DNA of 64,000 nt. Origin: Chaetorhynchus papuensis (Eukaryota > Chordata > Aves > Passeriformes > Rhipiduridae). Shown one piece after another: positions 1-11,400 of the stretch. Below the pieces are notes generated by a model. That model was not told where the DNA came from. It was given only the letters and a program-made list of their open reading frames with translations, and made no database searches. The stretch spans positions 117,588 through 181,587 of the forward strand of contig VWYX01000669.1 of assembly GCA_013396525.1 (NCBI GenBank), in the 5' to 3' direction. Positions within the stretch are counted from its first letter, which is position 1. Every line of letters starts with the position of its first letter. Made by a program: the position numbers and the translations under genes.

Positions 1-2326
1 TGCCAGAGCTTCTCATACAAGTTACATTTGCTATTCTATCTCATTATTTTTACTTTACTTTCTTTCTGGTGTAAAGTTTTAGACAGCCATTTACTGAAGT
101 ATCTTTGATGGCCGTAACTGGTATTACACACCTCATCCTGTCACATCTGCAGCAATATGTTTGCTAAACTGTAAGTAGCAGCAATCAAAAACATTAATTC
201 ATAAACTATTCAGATCAAAAGCACTGATTACTGCTCAAGTCACAGACTAGAGCTTACATTTTAATAAGAAACTTTTTTTTAGTATAAAAATTCCTGACAT
301 CAGGTGTATTTAGTTGTAAATGTATTGTTCAAAGTTGTAATTCTTTACTAATGTTATCTTTAAAGCTAGCTAAAAATTAAGTGCTCTTTAGCCACTTTAT
401 TTTATAGTGACCAGGAAAAACAGATCAAATTCAGAAGCACCACTCAGAGCCTGTGTGGTGTTTAGTGAATGGTTCAGATCCAGTCCTGTCCCATGGATTC
501 CTGTGCCATGCTAGCTCAGCTTCCAGTCTTTCCTGATGCTGGAAATGGTCCCACAGTTCATAATGCACAGATTTACAGAGCATGAGCACCTCAGAGCCTG
601 TGAGAGAGTGCTGAAACCTAAAAGCATCTATCATGTGGTAAGAGCTGCATTTCTTGTGCAGTTATGGGTCTGAAGCATAGCATCAGCACAGCTACAAGTC
701 ATTGAATGGGGGAAAAGAAATCATACACTGGAATATTTTAACTGTCCCTGAATACACAAATCTTCACATTCCAGCAGCAGCATCTATAAAAGACAAAAGA
801 AATGGCACATTTGGTTCAAGTGCTCTAGTTCAGTGTCCTGTCTTTGACACTGGAGAGTAGCAGATACATCAAAAAAAGCACACAATAAACTCAGTAATTG
901 TTCAAAACCTACAAAACCCACTTCCTGCCTTATGCCATTAGCACACGGCTTTGCACTATTATGAACAAGGGCTGGGGTTTTTTCCCCTCGTTTCTTCCAC
1001 ATATTCATTCTCTCCAACTCTTCCCCTTCTTTTCTTTCCCTTCTCCCAGCCTCTGCCTCCTCTCGGGGATTAGAGACAACCAAAATGCCTCATTCCAGCA
1101 GACGTGGGAGCAGCAGCCAGGAGGGAGGGATGCCTTAGTGCAGCACTTCCCTTCCAGCAGGATTATCCTGTTCTGAGGCAGCCTTGATGCAGCTTTAGCA
1201 TGGAGTTGTCCATATCGTCCTACAAGGAACAGGAACCAGCCAGGGAAAAGTTGCAGCTCTGAAGGACAAGGGCCCAAAGCTTCTTTTGGACCTCTGTTTC
1301 TAGAGGAACTAATAAAAACTTGATGTTGAGGGCTGGGAGGAACGCAGTTCTCATGGCAGGGTGAGCTACTGGCACCTGCGTGGCTTGTACACACTTCTCC
1401 AAGCAAAGTTTATATTGAGGGAACACAAAAACAACTCTGTGCCAGAAATCTAAATGAGATGACACTTTTATTATTATGCACAATTTTGTATCATTCACAG
1501 CTTACTGGTCTGTAGGCCTAGGACAAAGTGGAAATGTACAGTAGCAAACTTAAATGACTTTGCATTGACAGTGAAAATAAATCACATTTTAATGTTACAT
1601 CACACTGCTCATTGCATCTCAGTAGACACAGATACTATAGAATAAACAATAATTAAAACAATAATAATTCTCATCTATTGAGAGCTCCAGGATCTTTCCC
1701 AGACATTTCCTTTACTTGCATATGGAGTGCATGTCTTTAAACTGAAGGCAAAAAAACACAAAGCAACTAAAAAAAATCAAGAGACAAGTGTGCAGCTGAA
1801 ACAACCACAGGTTTTAGACTAGCACAGATATTGCTTTTAACTCAACAGTCTTTGAATAGAATTACACAACAGTGTAAATCTATATTTCAAGTCATATGTC
1901 AGTTTTTAAGAACTGGAAAGAAAACCAACAGAACTAAAATTTACTTAACTATAATCACTAAGTATTTCTTTATTAATTACTAACTATTTCTTTACTTTCT
2001 TGAATTACAAACAGATACAACATTTCAAACTTTAAAGCTATTCATTCCAATGATGTTTCTTGGTTGGAAAAATAATGAAATAATCAGAAAAGAACAGCAA
2101 AGACAGCTGAGTACCTAACAATACAGTGGTTTCATTTGCAAACTAAACAGATTAACAACACAAATTAACAACGCAGACTTTGCATATTTTTTTACTACAG
2201 CTTCGTTGTTTTGGGGGTTTTTTGGGAGATTTTTTTTATGAAATAACAACAGAAAGTCCAGTTGTTTCACAGAAGGCTTCTAAGGAAATCATGCCACAGC
2301 CTTCAAGGACATACTGGAGTGAGGTT
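1..2326. other. GTF2A1L 3' UTR and flanking intergenic DNA
   Basis: AT-rich, with no exon recognised on either strand. The right part is presumably GTF2A1L 3' UTR. By vertebrate synteny LHCGR should converge from the left, but no LHCGR coding exon is visible; an LHCGR 3' UTR could reach in undetected. Confidence 0.6.
1467..1472 (-). other. GTF2A1L: Candidate GTF2A1L poly(A) signal
   Basis: AATAAA in sense about 860 nt after the GTF2A1L stop. A nearer one lies at 1969-1974 (about 350 nt after the stop). Sequence alone does not decide between them. Confidence 0.35.
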
Positions 2327-2434
2327 TCACCACTCTGCATCTCCAGTGGCTTTTGCAAAAACATGGTCTTTACCCCCAATGGACATCACTCCATCTTTTA
2401 AGAAGAACTTCCATTTATTCTTAGTTCGATGTAT
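2327..2434 (-). CDS. GTF2A1L: GTF2A1L coding exon 9 with stop codon
   Basis: Encodes IHRTKNKWKFFLKDGVM, SIGGKDHVFAKATGDAEW and stop TGA (2329-2327). GDAEW is the invariant TFIIA C-terminus. The acceptor is TTTTCATCAG. Confidence 0.97.
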   Translation of the reverse strand: MHRTKNKWKFFLKDGVMSIGGKDHVFAKATGDAEW

Positions 2435-5400
2435 CTGATGAAAAATAATAATCAAAATCAATGCCACCACAAATATACATTAGAGCATTCATTAAAAAAA
2501 GAAGAAAAAAAATCAAGATTTAAGCACAACCCATTTTACACACACGGATTTCATTTTAAAATCCTTATGGCCCAAAATATTCAATGGAAGCAGTGTAACT
2601 CAATTGTTTATAAAGTACCCCCTGCCCTCTCAAGAGAAAAAGCTCCTGAATCTTATCCCATCCCGTCCCACTCTCCTCTCCCCCAACTTTCCCCCCCAAA
2701 AAAGTGTTATCTGTAATCTCAACACCAGCAGGAGAAGACAACAGTAATGGGGCAATCCCAAAACACAGCCCACCTTGCAAACCAGCGTAGCTTAACTGAA
2801 ATGCAATGCTTTCCTTTTTGCATAGCAAAGCAATGTTGCATGCCTAGAAGTGTTGGGAACAGGCTAAAAGCATAAAAACTTGGCTTAAAAGCAAATATTG
2901 CCATTCCAAAAAAAAAAGTAAGAAAGAATTTGCGTATTCTGTTTCTTTTTAAAGGCCTGCAAAAAGATCCACACTGCTGAAAGTTTTGTTTGATACTAAA
3001 AGGAGGAACTTTAAATATCTCTAGAAAACTCCTTGAATTTTCAGCATCAGTCTATTTTCAGTTCCAGAAAGAAAAGAAACAGGACAGCAATTTTACCAAC
3101 AATATTGTCTTAAAGGTAACAAGGTAATTTAAGAGATAACTGGTTTTATCTACTTTCTACAGGGCCTACATGTTTCATTAAATCTGTATTGGAAAGGGGA
3201 AAGTTACCAACATCTTTCCCCAGCTTCTGTATCTGTCAATTTCTAATGACACCTGATATTAAATTTCCTACAAGACATGTCCAATGCTAACTTTCCTAGT
3301 AGTTGCTTTTAGATTTTCAAGCAATTTTTCAGCTTATTTCAGGCAAAACTTGCTCCAGGTAACAGTATGCACTCCCTGTGGCATCTGTAACATCTGAGTT
3401 CTGAAGCTCCAAAACTTGGTGTACCTTTCTATACAAAACAGACACCAATGGCTTCATTTCAGAGGCATTTTCTACACATATCCCTATAACTTCCCAAAAT
3501 AACTGGTTTCAGGAGCACTCAATCTGTCACAGTTTCATAAAGACAATTTTCTTAGCACCTCTCTGTTTCCTGAACCACAGACAACCATTAAAGCGGGCCT
3601 AGTTAGACACACAAAAAGTTATCACTAGTCACTTTTGAAAGAATATTAAAGAAAAAAAAAAATCAAGGCACACTCTTAAACAAACGACAGCAATGTTTTT
3701 CCATATTTGCTTTAAAATAAAATATGCACTTTTTAATCTTTTAAATTATGACATATAAGCATCCAGAACCATATCATTGCTAAAAGGACTTAATTTGATC
3801 TTCAGGAGTTCAAAGTAAGTTGAATTTTAAACATTAAAATGAAGGAGGACAAAATGGCACTTAACAACTACTTAGTTTTTCAGACACAACAAAATTGCGG
3901 TAGCAAAATCTCTTAGTAAGCACTACAAAGACAAAAAATATGTAAAAAAGTACACACACTCCTCTTTCTGTTATTCATTTTAAAAGCCTTAATTCATGGC
4001 TGAATATGCCTAAATACATCCATGGAGAGATGTTGATCTTACTTAAAAGTTAAGGAAATAAACAAGCTTTTGCACCTTTACAAATCATAATTTTGCAAGA
4101 CTTGTTGTTCCCTTTTCCTTTAATAGGCCATTATGATTATCCTCTTTTCAGAAAACAGCAGGAAAGTCTTCAGACTATTGTCAGCTAAACACATCATTTA
4201 AAGACTCTATTACAGCATTAGAGTTTCTTTAAAAGGCATTGACAGTAGAGCCAGCATGGATTTGCTGGAAGTATTTAGTATGATTAAAGAACAAAGAATA
4301 TCACAGTACCTTTTCATACTGACAAACGATCACATTGTCGGTGTCAAACAAGTCTGCAATGTCCTGTTCACTGACATCATCACCAGAGTTTAAGGGGTCC
4401 TAGAGATTAAAATTCTGTTTTATACACTCTTTCAGAGTGGCATTGAATATTCTTGGTATTAAACATACCCAGAACGATAAAGTTACCACTGCAAAAATCA
4501 AGACCTAGAGGCTGTGAAGACCACATTGCACCAACCTCATTTACAAGTACCTTTGACATGTTTGCATTCTCAAAACCCAAAACACCCTAAAACAAAGACA
4601 CAGGTCAAAAAAGTAAGACTGCTAACTGATAAAGCAGATCCCAGTAACTGAAATACTGATCAACTTGTATTGATTAATATGAAGTCCAAATGCTACAAGT
4701 TGATTCTCCTGTGAACAAACCCATAGGATACAAATTTGCATATCTTTAAGAAAAAGGAAAACCTAGGAAACACAGGGGATTAGCCAGAGAACAATGTTCT
4801 TGTATCACATTGTTCTCTGTCTAATTCTCTGTGGTCCTTCAGAAGGAAATAAAACCTAGATTCGTATCCTGATCTCATTTAAATAAATCTTATTTAAATT
4901 TAAATCTTTAAATAATATCTTACTTAAGTAAAAAGCAGAACTCCATTCCACTAAGGCCAGGATTTTACAATAGAACTTTAATTCTGATAATTAAGTATTT
5001 TAATTCATCCAATAAACAAATGACTTTCCAACAGTTCTTTCATTTGTCCACACTCCCCATAATGAGCTTTTTGAGTAATTTCCCTGCAGTACCTCCCATC
5101 TCCAGAGATTTGTAACTTCACTGTGCATGCTCTGCATTAAACTAACCAGGAAGTGTTCCAGATCCAACAAGTCAACAGTCAGGAGAGATCTAATATTGTT
5201 ATGTGCTTCTAAAGGCTTAAAAGTAAATTACCTCCTCAACTATATCTATTTGGAGGTCTTCATTGTCCCCATCACTGCAGCTGGACTCCATGTTTGAAGA
5301 ACTGTCACATTCTTCATCATAGTCTTCCTCATCATCCAGAACTCTTAGATCCTCGGAGTCAATAAAGCCAATGAATTCATTCTCTTCTTTATCTTTGTTA

Positions 5401-8400
5401 TGTGGTATTTGTTCCTTGGAAGAAACATCCCCAGTGCCATCGAGCTGACTTATACCTTCAAGGTCACTGCAGAGATCCTTCTCCAATGGCAAATCAGATC
5501 CCATCTGCTCCATGGGTTCCGTGTGACAGGAATGACAGAGACCAGGGACAGCTTGTGAATTAACACCATCGGGGAAGGCACGTTCAGCACAAAGCCTGAG
5601 ATTTTTGTTTAATAAACCAACAAGCTTGGGGCACTAAAATGAGAGCTTCGGGTCCTACTTGCAAGCCCTGAGTACATTTGCAAACACTGTGTTGCATCTA
5701 ACTTTAAATGGAACCCAGGTCAAATATTCCTCAGCAATACAGAAAAAAAATTTCTTAGCCTTTCCTCTAAACACCCTTGTACTCAAACAACTCTAAAACA
5801 AAGGCAATCAAGTGGGCCTTTATAATTTATATTGTAAAAAAACCTCCCATAAAATAAAGGAACAAGCTACTCCTCTACCCCCAAAAATAGCATTTTTCAT
5901 TTTTGAAATAAAAGTCAAGATGAACTGATCCCTCTCCCTCAACTCAATCAAAATGCTTTGTTTAAATAAGATATAAAAAGCTGGGAGAGATAGTAAATAT
6001 TTCAGTACTTCAAGTTACTGTTCATAAAAATGCTAGAATTCCTAAACAGAGCATTCACAGGAGCATAAAAGGGCTTTAGGGTTTCAGCCATCTTCAGTTT
6101 CTCATTAAATCTTTATTGTAGCACTTAATTCCCATCCACATACACTTTCTAGTTCAAGAAAATAACACTTTGTTTTGACCTTCCATTCTCACTACAGTCA
6201 GCCTTCATCAGGCTGCCTTCAGAGTTCAGATGAGCAACATATTCTGCTTTCTATTTACAGACATTTGGCATTACTGTCCTTAAATTTGCATTTAAGAAAT
6301 TTGCGTCAATCACATATGAGCACTACAACTCAAAGTCAGCAAGCCAGCCTGAACTTCAAACATCTGCAAATAATTTCTGGAACTAAAATTAGATGAGGTC
6401 AGGAAAGCAGTTTGTTAATTAAAATCACTCAAGTTTCCCACACAGCTCTAGCTGAGTTCTAGTTTGTCCAGGACTTTTCCCCCAAGGAAATACATTTTCT
6501 TCAAGGAGATTTTCACTTATCAAATTTGACTTTTCATCCCGAATGCATTCTCAATACAATTTTAATGCTCTTCACACATTACAAGTTAAAATTAATCCCA
6601 GCTGATCCTGCAAAAGCACTTTGCCCACAGCTGACCAGTATCCATATGTAGGTCAGTGTCAGAATGATATGGAAGTTCTCAAGGAGTCTTTCATGTCTGC
6701 TTAGTCACAAAAAACCCCTATGATTCTCAAAGGAATCAGTAAGTCTGATACATTCTATCTACCTATTACACTTTCAGTATTTTTAAATTGATATTCTCAT
6801 GAATCACAGTATTTTAGCAGTAGTGTTGACAAATTCTTAATGTAAAAACAAGCAGTCAACTACAGCTATACTAAAAAAGCTTAAGAATGAACCATAAAAT
6901 CAAAATAATTTTCGATCTTCTCATTTCGAGGTGCTAGTTGTCACTTAGAGATGTGTTCAAACCACCACCTCTAGCAGATGTATGTTCATTAGCTGAGAAA
7001 GAGAAGGCCTTACCTTGTCAGAGGAAGCAATGCTGCCCTGATCCTTTAGCAATACATTTTCATCCAAACTCTCCCCTGCAATAATCAGGTCAATGATGTC
7101 ATCAGGCACCTGCTGCTGCAGCAGCTCCGGATGCTCCATGCCCAGCTGCCCCTCCACATCCAGCAGGACACTGCTTGAGCTGCTTGCCAAGGATTCATCA
7201 ACAAAAAGTCCTTCAGAGCATTCTGGAGTAAACACAGCTGTGTGAAGGTTGTCATGCTGGAATTTTTCTATGAATTCACTACACTGATCCAACACTGCAT
7301 TAATTTCAAACTCCTGCAGACTCGCAGAAGGCTGCTGGACCAAGGTAGCAGAGCTCTCCAGGTGTTGCTTTTCCACAAAGCTTGGTTTATACAGCAGAGG
7401 CTGTTGGACAGCAGCCTCCTGGGGCTGCAGTGTTTCACCAGCTGCATGGGCAGCAGATGCCTTCACCTGTGCAACACTGGCAACGCTGGCCTGCAGAACT
7501 GAAGCTTGCCCAAGGGGATGAAACATCTGCTGCATGGGGTAGTGGAGAATGCTCCCATCTCCTGAGGCCTGTGTGACCACAACAGGCACATTCACCTTGT
7601 AAAGCTGCCCTACAGACAGAAGAGTTAAAACCTTATTCAACAGGTGAAACTACAGGTTCATCCAGGCCACTGACCTGTCCCCACTAAAAACAATACCCAA
7701 CACTCAGGCAAACTATGACAAAAAGCACGTTTACAAAGCAAAACTTTCCTCAAGTACAATTCTAGCCCTTGAAAATTAGGTATTCAGCAGCTTTCTGAAT
7801 CATGGCTTCCATCCAGTACATCATGTTTAATATCTCTTTTTTGGTTTGGCCTACACAGTACCCTCTCACAGTAAGTTCAATAATTTAACTACATGCTGGA
7901 TTTAAAATTAATAAATGAATAAATAGCCTGGTTTGAAATTTTTCCATGCCATTTCAGAAACTAAGGAATACAAGATGAAACAGTAAACTAGTCCATAGCT
8001 ACAGGGAGAGTTCATTCCTTTATGGACTTTAAGTATTCTCTCTTAAAAACCCTGCCTATTTTAGTTAAAAAAACCCAAACAATTCCTAATTTAGATATCT
8101 TTTCTTAAGAAAACCACTTCAAATACTGAATGCTTAAAGCTATTATTATCAGTGTTAGAACTGAGATGCCAGAGCCAAGTTCCAAATTTCATTTTTCTTC
8201 TCCCCACACACATGCTCACGCAGACAGTCACTGGTACCAGTCTATAGGTCTCATAACATCAGGAATAACACCTGAAACAGATAACTAAAGACATCAGTTT
8301 TCATCAAAGAACAGCTGTTTGAGGGAAGAGTCAATGACTGAACTAAGCCTTCCACTGATCACACCTAAGCAGTACAAGCATGTTTTTGTACAAGCAGTGC

Positions 8401-11400
8401 AGGCAGATTTATCAGCAAAAGAATGGGATCAAAAAGGTTAATGGATAGTTGGATTTTATTTGAATAAGAAATCAATTTGTCTCTGAAGCACCAGAGTGCC
8501 TTTAGCTTTTTTAAAACATAGAAGATTGTCTCAGAGAGACAGGGAGAAGGAGATACCTGTGTCTGGGCTGACAAAGGAGAACACTTGTAACAAGTTGTAA
8601 AACTGACACACCAACTAATCAATGCAGTTTCTTCCCCCACGCAGCCACTATGAACACAAAGTACAAAGGAAGAGGAGGGTAACTGGCTCTACTCACTCCA
8701 ACTTCTCATCTATTTCATCCACTGTCCCTGGGACTGTCTTTCAACCTCCCCAGGCCACTGTAAGATTTGACATCTCCTCGTTACCCTTACCTGGTGCTGG
8801 CTGCATCATCACCCCAGCTGGCATCTGTAAAGGATATGCCACACACGAAGGGAGAGCAAGAGTCACACCCACTCGTGGGGGCCCCTGGAACACAAGAGTT
8901 GGATTTAGGAGCAGGGCACTGAGTGCCACACCTGGAATATCCATGTGAAACATGGAGGAGTGGCCTCTCTGTGGTCATCTCCACTGGAAAGCTGCATCAT
9001 GCTTCTGAGATTTAGACAGATGAAGAGCAGACTGCGCTGACAGAGCAATGACTTGCCCCAAGTGTTTCCTGCTTTCCAGCTATCAGACTCCCTTTTTGCT
9101 AAAGCAACATTTTCCATATCCCCTCAATGTACCCACCATCCAGAAAGGTATTTTTCTATTCAAAGTCACTTTTATCTAAGTTTATGCATTACTCCACACA
9201 GCACAGGCCTAGGCCTATGAAGTCACTTCATATTCTCTTTTCCTCCTGGGAAACAAAGAGTTGGATTTACAGCTCCCTTTCAAACTAGCTTTTCTGAGGA
9301 AATTCAAAATTTAAATCAGGAAACTCACATATTGCACAAACATCTTCCCAATATTATATTTCAACTTGACAAGCCAGTTAGCTTGAGGCTCAAGAGGCAC
9401 TCAGTAAGTTCATCAAGCTCTGGCAATTAGTGGCTGCTCCCCAAAGAAATTTTGCCATGCCCAGACTTCAGAACGTGTCAGCTATAAAAACACTCATTTT
9501 CCTTTTGGATGATTTCTACACCTCACAGATAATGCTGCTCCCAGCTTCACTAGTGGTAGTATTTCTCAGCCATGCACTATTTTAACAACCATTAATTTTT
9601 TTTTTTTATTAAAAAAATATATGTAGGTATGCATTTCCACTACACTTTCATTCTATGGGCTAAACACATGCAGTTATGTCTTCCAACACGCTTCTGGCTT
9701 CACTTCTTGCAGAGCCAGCTGGTACATCCCATCCTTTTTCACTGCTCCAACAGAAGCAGCAGTGTTACAACTCTCCCTCTTGAAGCCTATTAATAACTGG
9801 CAAACAATTTTAAAAATTTAGGAGCTCAACATAATCAAAATTGAAGTAAAACATTGCTACAGCTACATACCAGTTTTGCTGCTGAGAAATGCTGAAAACC
9901 TCTGCCAGCTTGGATGACAAAAGAAGCTGAAAAAAAAAAAGGCTCTTTACAAAAATACATTAATTTCTTGGAGACAGTTATCTTTCAATAATTAACAGCA
10001 ATTGAAACAAACATGGGTGAAAGTAAAGCAATCTAACTTCAGTTCATACTCATTAGTGAGCACGAGTATTGCCTTGTCAACTTGAGGAAAACAAGCAAGC
10101 ACTTTTTTGCAGCAGAGCAAACCCACTGATGCTAAAAGTAGGAACAGTAGGATAAGATTTTCAAAAGCACTCAATATTGACTTTCATGGGAGAAAAAAAG
10201 GGCAAAGGGAAAACTTCCCTGGGCTTTTAGGAAGCAAATAATTTAGGTAGCCCTAACTACTTTGAAAATCTCTTGCCACAGGGCAATTCAAATCCCCTTT
10301 TTTAAAAACAAATAGATAGATTTGCTCGCCTCAACGGATTGCTTTGCCTCAGTATTGCCCTTTAAAAACTTAAGGGTAAGAAGGTAATGCTCATTAAATA
10401 TAAAACCTCCAATAGCCTGCAAACACAGAAGTTTATTCCCCTCAGTCACACGGAACAAATAAAACACCTGCCTCCAAAAACAGTTCATTTAACTATGAAG
10501 ACTGTAAAAAAAACCAACCAACCAACCAAACACAAAAAGGAAGGAAAAAAAAACCAGCCCCACAGATACACAGATAAAGAATGCCTGCCCAAGCTTGAAA
10601 TACACTACAGCACAGATTTTCATTAAATCATCTCATATGGGTTTTGTCCTTTACGAGCAAAGGTCCTAACAGCCTCTCACTTTGGGATAAGTCTCGGCTG
10701 AGCACTACACTCTACCACAACAATGCCACAGTGGCCAGCTGGACCTAATTGAGAAGAACAGATCCTGATGTCAGAGGCTGTGTGAAAGTCAAGTACTTCT
10801 CTGCAACAGGAATGCTGCTTCTAGAAAAACTAACTGAAACAAAACATAAAAAGCTTCCTCTCTTCTGTTTGAGTAAAGGATTACATTTTAACAAATTGAG
10901 AACCAGATTAAACCCCAACCTGACAGCAGAGCTGCACAGCACAAACGAGCCATACAACCTCTGCACACATCAGGACACCCATCAAAAGGGGAAGCAGGAG
11001 TTTTAACCCTGCAGGTAAATCTGCAACTGAAGGGCTACACTATTGGACTGCAGACAAGAAGGCTAAAATTCTCTGCATGTTTTGCTACTGGAAATGAGCA
11101 GCTGATCAAGGGTATGTAGACAGAATTCTATTAGTTTATCAAAGTTTAATTCATCATTTATTTGTCAAATTCTGCTTACAAATAATTACTGTTCCACATC
11201 AAACTAGATATATACACCAGCATCACAAACTAAGATTATTTCAAGTCTTCCAAAAATATCCCCCAATCACTGAGATATTCTTAAATTGCATCCATTGTGT
11301 CCAACAACATCTGACCTGCTGAAGTCTGCAAAACGCTGTGAGAACCGTGTGGCAGCTGCAGGCTGAACTGTGGAGGACAGTGGCTGTGTTTGAAGAAGCC

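Noticed and set aside
784..1498. Open frames of 92-133 codons near the left edge as possible LHCGR exons
   Set aside because: None shows the leucine-rich repeats or seven-helix segments of LHCGR; most likely UTR or intergenic.
6957..7640. Independent 227-codon gene starting MNKVLTLLSVGQLYK
   Set aside because: Only 7014-7609 is exon; the apparent start and end are intron sequence around GTF2A1L exon 6.
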